DNA of 64,000 bases from Lamellibrachia satsuma (GCA_033239005.1 BSQZ01000006.1:11806662-11870661), one strand, 5' to 3'. Positions 38,430-52,481 are shown, counted from the stretch's first letter. Translations and numbers: made by a program. Notes: generated by a model not told the origin, from the letters alone.

Positions 38430-38539
38430 TAATTTAACAAGATTTAACAAGATTCGCCATCCAAGCCAAAGGCCCAGATGGTAAGTGGACAAGGAAGCCA
38501 TTGGCTTATCGAGAGTTCAACAATGCTCTTCTACTTATA

Positions 38540-41390
38540 ACCCGCCCTCCTGAGATATGTGCAACCTTGTTTTTAAACATAATCACGCTGCTAGCAGTTA
38601 CACAATCTGTAGACAATTTGTTCCATTCATTTATTGTCCTCTGTGAGAACGAGTGCTTCCTGATGTCCAATCTACATTGATCCTTTACTAATTTTACCTC
38701 ATGTCCTCTAGTTCTGCTATCCTTTTGAGTGAGAAAAACATATTTCTATCAATATTTTCATACCCATTCAATATCTTAAAAACTTCAAACTGATCTCCTC
38801 TTAACCTCCTTGTCTCTAGAGTTGTTAAACCACATTCTTTCAGGCTTTCTTCATAACTAAGGTGTCTCAGTTCTGGAATAATTTTAGTTGCTCTCCTTTG
38901 TATGCGTTCAAGTGTATCTTTATCCTTCTTACGATATGGTTTCCATGCTTGTATACAGTATTCTAAATGAGGTCTAAGTATTGCTTTATAAAGAGGTATA
39001 ATTAACTTTTTCCCTTGTTTGTTATGTTTCTTCTAATCAAGCCAAGAATTTGATTACCCTTTGAAGCTGCAATACCACACTGCTCTGAAACTTTCATATC
39101 AGCGCTTATTGTAACTCCTAAGTCCTTTTCTTTTACAGTAGTACCCAGAACAGTATCTCCCATTTTATAGTTTACATCCAAGTTCCCATGTCCGGTATGT
39201 AGGCATTTACATTTCCCAAAATTGAACAACATCTGCCATTTCTCAGACCATTTCACAAATCTGTATAGATCGTTTTGTAATTTTTTTATCGCCATCATTA
39301 TTAACCTTTCTAAACAGTGTCATCCGCAAATTTCAGTATGTTACTTGTTATTCTGTCGTCAAAGTCATTGATATATATTAAGAATAATATAGGTCCTAAT
39401 ACTGATCATTGAGGTACCCCACTCAAAACCGATTTCCAATTTGAAACTTCTCCATCTACTACAACTCGTTGTCTTCTGTCAGTCAACCATTGCTCTATCC
39501 AGTCAGTTATGCTATCCCCGATACCATGGGCATTTAATTTAAGTAGTAATCTTTGATGTGGCACTTTGTCAAAAGCTTTCTGAAAATCTAAGTAGATAAT
39601 ATCTACTGGCGATCCCACGTCTATCCACTTAGTGATTTCTTCCAAAAAACATAACATATTTGTTAAGCATGACCTCGCGTTAAGGAATCAATGTTGAGAT
39701 GAATTTAATAATTTATGCTTAACGAAGAAGTCCACCATATGGTATTTAATTAACCTTTGTAATAATCACTTTAAAAATCACTGACTAACTGGTCTGTAAT
39801 TCACTGACTTATTTCTCGAACCCTTTTTAAATAATGGTATGATGTTTGCTTCTTTCCATTCAAACGGAACAACTCCCTCTTTTAATGACAAGTTGAATAC
39901 TCTTGCAAGTGGTATACTGATTTGTTCTACTGTTTCCATTAGTCATTTTGGAGGAATCCCATCCACTCCCGGTGATTTATTGTCCTTCATTGCCTTTATT
40001 TTCTTAGCTACCAATTCTGGAGTTACAACTAACGGTCCTAAATAGTCAGATTTAGCCTCCTGAAATTTAGCATCAGCAACTGGTAATGAACTAATATCTT
40101 CTTTGGTAAACACTGAACTGAAGTAACCATTTAGGTTTTCCGCCATTAAAAACCCCTGTGATATTATATTTCCAGCACTGTCTTCTAGAGGTCCAACCTT
40201 GTCTTGTACGTTTTGTTTACTCCTGACATATGCATAAAAACGCTTGCTGTCATTTTTTATGTTACATGCTAGTTTTTGCTCATAGCTTCTTTTAGATTGT
40301 CAGATTTCAGTTGTAGCTGCATTAAGTGCATCTTTGTAATTTGCATATTCTTCTTCTTTTCTGCTACGCCTTTAAATCCTCCACATAGTTTGTTTTAACA
40401 CTATTTTTCTAATAGCCTCTTTTGACAAGTGTTTCTTTCTACACCGTTTTCCTTGTTTTGGAAGGGAACAAATTTATCGATGATACTCTCAATTTCATAT
40501 TTTAGAATATTCCAGCATTCATTTGCGGTCTTATTCATCAACATGTTATTCCAATCTAGCTTTGCTAAGTATTTTCTCATATCTTTGTAGTTACCTTTGT
40601 GGAAGTTTCTCTTGTACGTTTTCTTATTTTTACTTTCTGGTTTTACATTGATGTCAAAATGTATTTGATTAGGGTCACTGTTACCCAATGGTTCAAGTAT
40701 TTTTACGTTGTCCACTAATTCTTTTTGTGATGACAAAACTATATATAATACATTTTCTCCCCTGGTTGGTTCTAGCACGTGCTGAGTAAGAAAGCTATCC
40801 TGGATTAAAAATAGAAATTGTTGGTCCTCACTCCCTGTGCTCTCTAGAGAATTCCATTGTATGTGTCCATGGTTAAAATCTCCCATTATGATACATTCCC
40901 CTTTACTAACTTCCTTTATAGTGTTTTTTTATTTTTGTGTTGTCCTCTTCGTTTATGTTTGGGCTTCGGTAAACTAATCCAGTAGTTAATTTTGAATTTC
41001 CTGAAACAATTTTGTACCAAACAGCTTCATCGCAATCTGCTTCCCTTTCTAGTTTTATTTCATAAGCCTGAATAGATTCTTTAGCATATAAAATAACTCC
41101 CCCTCCCCTTCTTCATATTCGATCTTTCCTAAACATTACGTGTCCTGTTAATCCTAATTTAGCATATGTTATATCTATGTTGGCCCATGATTCAGTTATA
41201 CCAATTATGTGAGAGTCAATATCTTCTACCATGATGTTTAATTCGTTTTTCTTATTTACTATGCTCTTTGCATTTAAACATACGCATCTATGACCTGTTT
41301 CAGAGATGTTTTTCGGACGATTTGATATTGGTTTGTCTGTGCTAGTGGCCTCTTGTTTTGCTTGAGACACCTCTAGGTAACCTCCCTGTA
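38540..41390 (-). pseudogene. CR1 ORF2, copy 3 (broken)
   Basis: All domains of copy 1 ORF2 are recognisable: CVCLNAKSIVNKKNELN, MGDFNHGHIQW, SPGVDGIPPK, YLDFQKAFDKVPH and LGVTISADMKVSEQ. There are many frameshifts and stops, and the FADD region is frameshifted near 39.3 kb. More damaged than copy 1 and at least as damaged as copy 2. Confidence 0.9.
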
Positions 41391-41392
41391 TT

Positions 41393-42542
41393 CTAGTTTA
41401 AACAATGTTTACTACCAAAAATATTTGTCGTTGTACCCATGCCACTATCTACTGCTGCTGAAAGTTCGTCCGCGAATACTGCTGCCCCCTTTCCACTTAG
41501 ATGAAGCCCATCCTTCATGTACATATCAGCCCTCCCAACAAAACATCCCCATAAATCCACAAATCCAACTTCCTCTTCCCTACATAGCTTCTGGACTAAC
41601 ATGTTAATTGCCATCCCCCGACAATTTCGATATTTGTGACCCCTCCTGCCCATTACTGGTAAAATCCCTGACAGTATTACCTGCTCAACCCGCGTATGTT
41701 TTAGTGTTCTGACCAACTGCCTATATTTCCTAACTATGGCAGCTGTACCCTCCATCTCTACGTTATTTGTCCCTACGTGTACTAAAACAGATCCACCCTT
41801 ACCCGAACCTACGATGTTTTCTACCCTCTGAGTTATCGCCTCTATTTTGGCTCCAGGCAAGCAGACCACCACATTATCTCTCTTGTTCAAGACTCTCTCG
41901 GTGTTCCTAACTGTCGAATCCCCCACAAACACCCTCGCTCTATTCCTCACCCCCTCTGTCACTGCTGCATAATAGCTCTTCCGTTCGATCCCTTTCATCA
42001 CATTATGTCCTTATCCCTTCGCTCCTGTCTCCCCAACTTCCCTCTCCTTTGCCCTTGTCTCCCCTCTCCCCTTTCCTTCACTCCGGTTGTTTTCCCTCCC
42101 GTCTCCCCCACTCCCTTCTCCTTCCTTCCTGTCTCCCCTACTCCCTTATCCTTCACTCCGGTTGTCTTCCCTCCCGTTCCTTTCCTTCCCGTCTCCTTAC
42201 GTCCTGTCTCCCTACTTCCTATCACCTTCCCTCCTCTCAGCTCTCCCTAGCATCTCTCGTGTCTTTCCCCACTTTATCATCTACTGTTCCCCCACCGTAA
42301 CTACTGGCACAACCCCACTGTTCCCTTCCCACCATTGCCACAACGAGCAGCTTCAGCTCTTCTAACTCCACCTCTAGTTCCTTCATCTTCGTACATCCCC
42401 TACACTCAAAACTAAAACTATCTGCCTGGACCTCAGCCCAGGACTTCTCGCACCCAGACTTGACGAAGTCCACCCAGTTACTGCAACTGCCACAAATTAA
42501 GTGCCTTGTGGCCTTTCACTTCCGTTTGCACGTCGCCATCAT
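41393..42542 (-). pseudogene. CR1 ORF1, copy 3 (intact esterase part)
   Basis: The esterase half is an open 202-codon frame with VGDSTV, GAKIEAI, HVGTNN and DGLHLSGKG, all SGNH blocks present. The upstream part holds 11-12 readable pentapeptide repeats (ETGRK, GTGGK, TTGVK types) and the Cys finger (SGCEK, ECRGC). It is split by frameshifts within the repeat and before the finger (the first CGSC is read in another frame). The repeat number differs from copy 2. Confidence 0.87.
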
Positions 42543-42815
42543 ACAATTTAGTTTTAATTAGTTTGCTACGTTAGCCTTGGATAAGGCTGTTTTTGTGTTC
42601 AAAAAAAACTTTAGGCTAATATACTTGCTAACTATGTCTTCTGTTAAGCTTACATCAACAAAAAACCTGCCACCTAGCGAATACGGAGAACACTGTGTAA
42701 CAAAACAACGAAATCAGTGTGTACTAATTTACGCTAAAATCCTGCTGTTAATTCCTTTTTACCGAAAACGTTTACTACCACTATGTCAGCTATTGCCTTA
42801 TGTATGTAATTTAAG

Positions 42816-42960
<145 letters not shown>

Positions 42961-43375
42961 CAATTTAAACGATAGTTCGATGCACCAGTTGTATTCACGA
43001 CCTGTAAACAAACTCCCTTTTATCACTGGTTGAGTTTGAATCCGGGAAAAAATACTACCTCGGTTAACAAAAACGGTTTCTTAATATATGCCTACAAGAA
43101 GTTTGTGAATATTCCAATGTTACTGACTATTCACTATGCTATCTCAATTTTCGAATGGTAAACAACCCTATTAACGCTCGCTGACTTCCCGGACAGAGTC
43201 CGAAACTAACTTACGCTAAAATATTGCCTCTGACTAATAATTAACAAAACCTGTTCCCTAATATATGTCTACAATATGTTTATGTATAATATATATGCAA
43301 TAGTAATACTTATTATATTTGATATTCGACGCTTTTCTATAAATTATCTTCACCAATTTCAAATCGCTGCTGCAC

Positions 43376-43854
43376 CAAGACAAGATCCGCTCCAAATGAC
43401 TTAGGGGTCATGTCTCAGTTAGACTTCCGGGTGTGTGTGTGTTTAGGATATTGAATGTAGTAAATTATGTATTTTTATTAATTGGTGATACTTTAGGTCG
43501 CATAGTTGTTACTCGACAGTGTTTTTTGAACATTTGTGTAAAATCATGGAGAAACTTATCATATGCATTTTCATATTGCATCTTCGCTACTGATAACAGC
43601 AGAAGCAACAGCAGCTAAACCACGCGTTAGAAATAAACTGAGCAAAACTCAAAAATGGATTTATTTAAATAATTCAATGTCAGCCGAACTTAAGGCGGAA
43701 CAATAATAAAAACAAAAGGAAACGTTTCGATGCGTTCGAGAACAACGTTTTCTAGTAGGAATAATGTTCGTTCCTTGTGTAATAATGTTAAAACAGCATG
43801 CATTTGTATAGCCGTTTTCCCAATTTCCCATAATAATCCAGTGCGTAATATATT
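43376..43854. other. no recognisable gene
   Basis: Flank of CR1 copy 3; a short GTGTGTGTG run lies at 43432. Nothing else recognised. Confidence 0.35.
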
Positions 43855-44148
<294 letters not shown>

Positions 44149-44567
44149 GGCCTGAACAATACAAAGTTGTAATCATCACAATGCTATATTTACAGACAAA
44201 TGATACATAAAGTAATAATTAAAATAATAATGCAATCGTGATCGGTCTGTTGGGACTGATTAACCATAAGCATATCGTGTTCATTTCGTATCTGCTATCG
44301 GCAGTGCTACTGTATTTCACAGCGATGAGCTAGATTTTCCGGGGAGGCACTCTGCACTAAGCAAAAAATATATGGTAATATATTCGACATACAGCTGAAC
44401 TGGGACTTCCTTGTGGCGTTCGATTGCCGATAACATTCGCAGTAATCTTTAAAAGTTCTACTATACGCCTCACATATTTAGTCCGTGCCGTCACCTCGTG
44501 CTGCACGCCATTACGATTTGTGCGAACCTTGGCTTGGGAGACGATTATTCTTCGAGGAGCGATTTGA
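44149..44567. other. no recognisable gene
   Basis: No repeat partner and no domain recognised; homology to SD1 starts at about 44568. Confidence 0.35.
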
Positions 44568-46847
44568 TTATTCCTTGTTATATATGTGAAGCAATAAGGT
44601 ACTGTGATATGTAAACGGAAAATATACGAAATTAAAATGTGCCAAACGCTGGTTATTGTGCAGCTGGATACACGGTGTGTCCAATATTAAACTGGAATTG
44701 TACCCTCAGCATGTTGAGGCTAGGCGGAATACACGAAGAACAATTGTAAACGGGCGAATGCAGTGAACAACCAATAGAAACGACATGACGTCATAATCGC
44801 ACGGTTTCGAAATTGCGGACAGACGACGCGTGCATCACTAGCGTAGAAGTCGCACATCGCTGAAGATAAGTCGTGGCATTAAGATTGACATAGGTTCGCT
44901 GGAATATGAGGCGGTGTAACATAGATGTATGATAATTAATTACATATGAGATGTCACATCTACTTGTACGTTTGATTGTGAAATGTGTAGCAGTGTTTTT
45001 AATTTCTGCTAATGTAGAATTGTGTTGACGGATTTCCACCTCGACCTTTAACAAGAGTCAGCAAGATAGCCTGCAATCCGAGCGTAGCTTCCGTTGCGAC
45101 CGAAATTATATACGCACCTAGATTATGGGTGCATATATAATTAGATTAATTTGTCTCTTATCAGGGGATTTAACTAACTCTTCAAATAAGACTAAACTTT
45201 TATTAGTTTATACGATACCATTTGAATTAACTTTAAACTTTTATTATATTGACGCAACTGTCTTACTGAAAAAGCTAAATCGGGCAAAATTATGTTATTG
45301 TGTAGTATCTCGATAATGACGCTGATTGGTTACTGACGCTTCAGGACAACGCCTCAACAAAATGGAATCCGTAACAGTCAAACCGTGTTTTTAGGCCACA
45401 CTGTCCTCGGCCAGTTCACGAGACGAGCGAGAGTCGGATACGAGCGCGTAACTTCTCGTTGTGAGGGCAGTTTATAGGTAGACGTCTTTGTTTCACTTTC
45501 GTGTTGGTCGCGATTTGGTGATACACTTTTGCAAATACTAGCAATAGGCCTTCTCTAAGGGTAAGACCACAGTTGACGAATGTAGGGCTTATGAAATTGT
45601 GAAGAGGGAATTTAATAAATTCATATTATGTGAAATGAATGCCTTTGAGCAGGAATGTTCACATGTTTGTTTGTAAAAGCAACTGGCTGTGAAACAGTGC
45701 ATTTTTAGGGTTTAACTGGCGGAGTGATTTATGGGAAATTTTCTGCTATGGGCCGCGTGGTCGCATGAATATATGGCTATTTTGGTCAATATTGAAGGGC
45801 ATCGCACGTGGGGGCGTCGTGGCAACGGAAGCACAAAACATGGATGCGGATTTTTTATAAAACGTATACCGTAAGATTACAGAGAAAATACGATATTGTA
45901 AGCCAATTGGCAACGTCAATTGTGGACAGGGTGCACAAAAGTAAAAATTCAGTGACCATGTTGTGATTAATTGCTGGTTTTGAATGTGGCTACAGAACGG
46001 TTACTGTGCATCGTTTAAGCCATATGCTTGAGCACAAAACGACACGTGTTGAACCTGGCTTAGATGCTAGTCATCTTTGGCATCTTATGTCTGACAGCAA
46101 GTCATATCTCTATGGAGGTGCATTCAATCAATAACATATTGTGGTAATCGAAATGTATGTTTTGTTCATGCACCATTTCGAAAATGCATGTTGCAATTCA
46201 ATGTATTTTAATGCAGTAGTAAAACTTACATTTTTCGAGATGTCTTGAATCTTTCAGTTGTTTCAACGTGTCGTCTGCTGTAGTCAATCTTATGCATTTG
46301 TGTCAGTTAGCCAATGCTGAGTGATGTCTTCGCAGGTCGATTGATGTATAGCTCACAAGATGGTTCATTGTATGTTGGTGGTTTCTTGTATTGTGGTTAC
46401 AGGTCTATGAGTGGTGGAATTTGGAGAAAGTAGAAAGTTCACATTTGCTAGAAGTGCTCTGTGTTCTGTTTGTTTCAAAATATACCTTCTATCTATGCTG
46501 GCATAACTGTGGTCGGAAGACTTTCGTGATCGCAATGAACAATTTTCCTTGTTTGCAGTTGGCAGTGTTGTCTTCCTGCAGCGGCTCCTTGTGACCACTT
46601 GTTTAACTAATGCTGCTGGTGTTGCTGAAGCTGCCCTTTTTTATCCTTTACTAGTTCCTGATTTTGGATCACTTCAGGTATCGATCTTCTGGATGGTGAT
46701 TTCTTTTTGAATCGAAGTAGTTCTGCATGCACTTTAACTTGGTGTGACGGATATGCAGATGCACCGATGACCGACGTTTGTATTGTCTCTGGTATTCCAC
46801 CTCATGCTGTATTTCCCTGACAGCTCTGGCTACCTGTCCACCTCTCG
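44568..46847. repeat. segmental duplication SD1 partner with empty CR1 site
   Basis: Direct-orientation partner of 8768-15612. The CR1 insertion point of copy 1 is intact here as GATAGCCTGC-AATCC-GAGCGTAGC (45065-45086). Only one 520-bp unit is present where the other copy has two, and the L2 fragment and a 175-bp segment are absent. Confidence 0.9.
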
Positions 46848-47043
46848 TAATAGGACAATGTAGCATTAAATTCCCCGCTCCATGATTTACACGATCGATC
46901 GCTGAACACACTCGTCCATGTGCATTTCTACTGAATTTAATATTCTTCGGAAATGAAGCATTGAATGATCGGTTAATGGATTCGTTCTTGTCGGTTGTAA
47001 GTATGTGTCGTGTCATGTGGAGGGCTGAGGTTCCCAGACGCAT
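46365..47043 (-). other. open frames of unknown function, paralog of 15.4-15.6 kb
   Basis: Minus-strand frame of 124 codons (46669-47043) including RVCSAIDRVNHGAGNLMLHC, EIQHEVEYQRQYKRRSSV, HIRHTKLKCMQNYFDSKRNH and HPEDRYLK. A second frame of 77 codons (46365-46598) contains VTRSRCRKTTLPTANKENCS. The SD1 partner reads both stretches in the same frames with mainly single substitutions. I do not recognise the protein. Confidence 0.35.
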
Positions 47044-47289
47044 TTCTAGTTATCCTTGAAGTGTTGTCGATCTTCATCTTTCATATTCAGTCGTGTCAGG
47101 CCACATGCCTTCAAATGCAGTGACATTTTCTACCAATTGTTTCGTATACCTCCACTACAGACAATTCCATGTCGGCGGCAATTCTTACATGAGCCAAAAT
47201 AACAATCCAGTGTTGCTTCGATTATATTTGGCATCTTATTATTAATATGGTCACTAATTGTGCATTATGCCGCGCGTACCTTGTAGCAA

Positions 47290-47762
47290 AATTACGCTTC
47301 AAAACCTGGTGGACACCAACTCATCTTTACAAAGCATTCAGCCACACTGCATTTATTGCTCTCTAAGATAATTCGTTCACATATATCCACCAGGGAACCG
47401 AGGTTCGAAACCACCTACTGCCTTTTCGCAACTTAGGCAATTTCGTTCATCCCACTTTTCCTGTATCTTTCGAAAGAGACACTAACAGCCGTTGGTCCTT
47501 TCTAACTGGTGTCTATGACAAGGGAAGTAAAATATCCCACACAGGGGATACATGTGTAATCTGCTGTGGATTCTCTCACGCTTTCTGCAGAAGCGTCCAT
47601 GATGCGGCTCAGTAAATTCTGCTAACTACCTCGCAAAAAGACACGATTGAATTAATATAGCAAGGTGAAACAGTAGACGCATTTGTTCCAAAAAAACCAC
47701 CGATCCAGAGCGCAGGAATTGATCTAGCATCAAAATGTTTATATATTTAACACTTATAAATA
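47290..47762. repeat. segmental duplication SD2, left part (interrupted copy)
   Basis: Matches 16740-17160 up to CACTTATAAATA, where the LINE begins; the rest of the match resumes at 52482. About 80 extra bases near 47.67-47.74 kb are not in the partner. Confidence 0.88.
47330..47560 (+). mobile_element. tRNA-derived SINE-like element, copy 3
   Basis: Same body as copy 1 (it is the SD2 paralog), with B-box-like GAGGTTCGAAACCACC at 47399-47414. Confidence 0.6.
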
Positions 47763-48087
47763 CGGGGCGCCACCAGCATACGGAAAATCACAATAAGATT
47801 GTTGTGCTAGTATATTTGTATTTTTAACTGGTTTGAGCATAGTATATGGTTTCAGGTTTGTCATAATGTAGTGTAACATACTTGTCCACCTTAAGGTCAC
47901 CAGTGGTTGTGAAAGGGTTGCTGCTGTGTTGAGTTATTGAGTTTTACATCGCTGTGTGTGCTGTGTAGAATTAGTGAAGGCTAGGTCAGTGTTGTGGTCC
48001 ACTGACCACACCCTTGTCTGGGCAGATGATGCAATAATTGGCTTTGTACAATTTGAGGTAGCCTGTAGAAGTAGAACATGAATAAAA

Positions 48088-49322
48088 TGTGATAAATGCA
48101 AGCAAACAGGCAGGGATAAGGCAATGCAAGTAGGCGCCTGTAAAATCTGCCAAGAGTGTGTTGATGCAGCAGCACCTGCAAATGTGGAAGAGAGTACAGA
48201 CAGTGTAAAGGTGCAAAAGAAACTTAGGGTAAATGAGTTATTGGCATACGTTAACACGTATAGACATCAGTCATCAAAGCTAAAAATTCAAATGGCCTGT
48301 ATGAAATTTTATGCAGATCAAGATGTACTTGAAGCTAAACATGTGCTTTATGATGAGTACAGTCATGTGCTGGGTGATCCCTAGAACAGACAGGAGTCAA
48401 ACAATAGAAGCAAGGCAGAGAAATCGGTAGAAGATATCTATGTTGCATTCCAAAAATTAGATGAAATGAAAGTTGAACCGTGTTTTGCTGCCGTTGACAT
48501 TAAGAGATTACCTAACTTTACCCCAGAGGAAATGGACTTGACATCAGTCTTAGAGAGGTTGGTAAGATTAGAAAACAAAATGAACAATGTTGAGGGCAAT
48601 ATCTCCGTCTGCAGAGCAGAGCATATGGACACTAGACAAAAAGTAGACGACGTACTTAACGAGGTACAGAAACATGGCACATTACTGCAGAAACAAGAAA
48701 GGCAGAAAAATACGCAGATGCTGTCCAGTTGAACAGAGACAATAATAATCTAACTGTCAGAGCTAGTCTACCTGTGGAACGTCCTGTCCAACATGCCCCA
48801 GAGGCAGTACGGCCTCCAAGAAATACTAATCGGGCTACCGGTACAACAAATGCAATGACCACTCAGAAAGTGGCATACCTCGTACAACAGGCCCCGCCTA
48901 AACCTAAGTCTTGTGATGGGAACAATGGACAGAAATGGACAGTGGTAGAAAAGAAAAAGAGAAACATTGTGTTTGGCACTGGTTGTGGGAGTGATCGTGT
49001 ACAAGGGGCACCACCTCCTAGTAGAGATCTAGTAATAGAAAGGGTGTCAAAGGTAACAAAAGAGATTGATCTCAAAGATCACATTAAATCTAAAGGTGTG
49101 TGCGTTCGCTCATTTTCTCTTTTGTCACACATTGATGCCAAGCATCAGACATTTAAATTAGAAATATCTAAAGATGAATTCACGAAGGTTTATAATCCTG
49201 ACTTTTGGCCATGTTGCATCAACATTAGAAGATATTTCCCTTCCAAGGGAGGTGACAAACGAACTGGCAATACACCAAGCAATGGTGAAGCTGGTGTGAA
49301 TTCAAGTCAAAATGAAACATAA
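48088..49322 (+). pseudogene. LINE ORF1 (zinc finger, coiled coil, nucleic-acid-binding C-terminus)
   Basis: Starts with a Cys-rich finger CDKCKQTG..CKICQECVD, then a charged region. An in-frame stop (48382) is followed by LERLVRLENKMNNVEG, which has coiled-coil character. After a frame change near 48.72 kb comes a 197-codon tail ending in LKDHIKSKGVCVRSFSLLSH, then AKHQTFKLEISKDEFTKVY and DFWPCCINIRRYFP, resembling the single-strand nucleic-acid-binding end of many LINE ORF1 proteins. No true ATG is secure; the frame is read from the finger. Confidence 0.75.
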
Positions 49323-49324
49323 AC

Positions 49325-52298
49325 ATGAAGGACAATAAAAAGAAACTCAAGTTTGGCTCTTACAATTGTAAGCATTTTGGTGTTGACAAGTATGTTATTA
49401 TGCAAACCTTGCTGGTGGCGTGTGATTTTTTGTTGATACAAGAACATTGTATGTATAAGACATAATTTATATAAATATTGAACTCATTTAGTCCAAACAG
49501 TGTATGCGTTGTATCCAGCTCAATGGATGAGAGTGTGCCATTAATAGGCAGACCCTATGGGGGTTGTTCAATAATTTGGTCATCCAATATTAGCTGTAAA
49601 GTGGATACAATAGAATGCATATCTAAGAAGCTGTGTGATGTGAAAGTGACAGTAGATGGTATCAAGTTTGTATTGTTTAACATGTTTATGCCATGTGACA
49701 AGGATTATGCAAATCACGATTTTTTTTAATATATAGACATTCTGAATGAAGTGAGTGATATTTGTAACAAAACTGCATCAAAATATGTTGTATTGGGTGG
49801 TGACTTTAACACAGACTTAACAAGGGATACTCCCCAGACAAGAGCTCTACATTCATTTTTTAATAATGAACAAATGTTTTTATGTATTGGTGCCGAATGT
49901 TCTAATATACCATATACATACTGTTCAAAGAGCAATGGCTGCAAGTCAACAATATACCATTTTATGGTAACACATAACTTGCATGAATCAATTATCAAAT
50001 ATGAATCAGTGTTTATGAAAAGTGATTTTTCTTATCATGTTCCAATATGTCTTGAAATGCAAATAGATGTGTCATATCATGAATCATTTGAACGTAAATG
50101 TAAAACGAATGTAGCTTGGCATAAATGTACGGAGGTCCACACTGAAAATTACAAATGTGAGCTTGATAAGTTGATATCATGTATTGATTTTAATAATGAT
50201 GCTGTTAGTTGTGTTGATTACCAATGTAAAAGGCACACAGGTTTTTTCTCTGATTTGTATAATACTGTTGTAAATAGTTGCATTGTTGCCTCAGATATGT
50301 GTTTGCCAAAGACGGGTGCCAAGAAAGGGAGCAGCAAGGTGATACCTGGTTGGAACGAACACGTACAGGCTCAACATGATACTTCCTTGTTCTGGCATGA
50401 TAGTTGGGTGCAACGTGGTAGGCCATATAATGGTGAAGTAGCCGATATCATGAGGCGTACTCGATCCAGGTATCACTACGCTTTGAGATATATAATAAAG
50501 GAAGAAAGAAGGATAAAAAGTAATAGAATGACTGAAGCTATTAGTGAAGGTAATGATCTAACTTATGGAAAGAGGTGCATAGTTTTAAAAAATCTTTTCA
50601 TTTTCTGCCTAAAGTTATTGATGATCATATAGAGTCAGAAGATATTGCTGATTTATTCTCCTCAAAGTTTGAACAATTGTACAATTCTGTTGGATTTTAC
50701 GAAGATCAAATGCACTTATTAAAAAGTAGAGTTGACAATCTTTTTAGTAATATGTGTATGCATGAAAAGTATGATAATGATGGTCACAACTGCCATCAGC
50801 AGCATGGTATTAATGTTGATGATCTCAAGAAATGTGTAAATTGCATGAAACATGGTAAAAAAAGAAGAAAATGGCATATTTTCTAACCATATTATATATG
50901 GTACTGAAAAACTGTTTAAAGCATTAACCTTTCTCTACAATGGCATGCTTATTCATGGTGTATCAGCAAGTGATTTACTGATAGGTACTATGGTGCCACT
51001 TCAGAAATATAAAAGAAAGGTGCATCATAGCTCTGATAACTATAGAGCGTTGACCTTAGGCAGCATCATTGGTAAACTTCATGATGCCATTATTATCAAA
51101 CAACAAACTGGAGTTTTTGACACGTCTCATTTACAATTTGGATTTAAATATGGCTTATCTACAACAATGTGTACTTTTATGGTAAAAGAAACTATTTCAT
51201 ATTATGTAAATAATGGTAGTCCTGTACATGTTTTATTATTTAATGCTTCTAAAGCATTCGATAGAGTAAATTATTGTATGTTGTTTCAAACATTAATTGA
51301 TAAGGGTTTGTGCCCATTAGTTGTGAAACTTTACTTCACATGTATACACACCAGAAATTACAAGTTAGATGGAATGACGTAATATCAAACCAATTCAATG
51401 TGAAGAATGGGGTTCGCCAAGGAGGTGTTATGTCTCCAATTCTATTTGGAGTATACATGGATGGGCTATTGCAAGAATTAAAAGACCTTGGTATTGGCTG
51501 TTATATTGGGCAACATTTCTGTGGAGCTGCAGGATATGCAGATGATATTATATTACTATGTCCTACTAGTTCTGGGTTGCGAAAAATGATTGAGGTGTGT
51601 GAGAGATATGCCAAACTACATGATGTGTTGTTTAATGGGTCAAAAAGCAAATTATTGATGTACAACAAGAAGGATGCTGATCCGCATTTTGAAATCAATG
51701 GTACAGATGTTTCTACATGTGAGAAAACTATACATCTTGGAAATGTACTTAGCACAACCGATAAGTATGAAATGGTGTTTGATAGTATCAATAAATTTAA
51801 CTGTAATGTAAATAGATTTATGTCTGAGTTTGGTTCACTTCAAACTTTTGTCAAAACAAACTATTTCATCAGTATTGTTGTGCATTGTACGGATCTCAAT
51901 TATGGCCACTGTGGCATGACAGTGTTAACAAGATGTGCACACAGTGGCGTAATGCATTGCGTAAAGTATGGAAGCTACCATATGCTTCCCACAGAGATTT
52001 AGTACTTTTAATTGCTGAATGTGTACCTTTAGATGTGGCTTTGGTCTTTAGGTTTATGAAGTTTTACAGAATAGTAGCCTTGTCAGATAACACGATTGTT
52101 AATTATATTGCAAATACAATGACATTTGCTTATAGGGCAACTATGGGCCAGAATGTAAGACACATTATGTCCAAATATAACATGACCCACCATGAACTGT
52201 TGTATATGCATATGAGTGCTAATAAGCATAAATGTAAAGAAATGTGGAATAGCAATGTCAGTTCTACATACTATGACAAATGCAAACATGATTTGTAA
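49325..52298 (+). pseudogene. LINE ORF2 (endonuclease + reverse transcriptase, broken)
   Basis: An ATG three bases after the ORF1 stop opens FGSYNCKHFG and FLLIQEHC (endonuclease N and E). It continues with LFNMFMPCDKDY, LGGDFNTDL and a decayed SDFSYHVPI in place of SDH-P. The RT has LIGTMVPLQKY, NYRALTLGSIIGKL, FNASKAFDRVNY (motif A, with Asn where the catalytic Asp is expected), VRQGGVMSPILFGVYMDGLL and GYADDIILLCPT (catalytic YADD). A C-terminal YGSQLWPLWHDSVNKMCTQW segment with a WKLPYASH box follows. At least five breaks (49464, 49727, 50570, 50880, 51380) inactivate it. Confidence 0.88.
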
Positions 52299-52481
52299 AT
52301 TGGTTGAAATGAAAGATTGTAACAATGACACTGTCTTTAATAAGGAAGAATGTAATGCTGTGATTTCATATCTAAGCACAATATAATTTGTTTTCTAGCT
52401 GCTATTTCTAACTTACAATTTATTTAATATGTACATGTTTGTGGATCTTGAGTCCGAATAAAGATGATAATAATAATAATA

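Larger units (their letters stand above)
47763..52481 (+). mobile_element. full-length non-LTR retrotransposon, distinct family, inactive
   Basis: A 4.7-kb element that begins CGGGGCGCCACCAGC and ends AATAAAGATGATAATAATAA with a short (TAA)n tail. It is flanked by a 7-bp duplication ATAAATA (47756-47762 and 52482-52488) present once at the empty site (17154-17160). ORF1 has a zinc finger; ORF2 has endonuclease and RT. The (TAA)n tail is typical of I-type and some other LINE groups; clade not assignable by eye. Confidence 0.92.

Noticed and set aside
42005..42365. Pro/Ser-rich plus-strand frames
   Set aside because: They are the antisense shadow of the CR1 ORF1 pentapeptide repeat.
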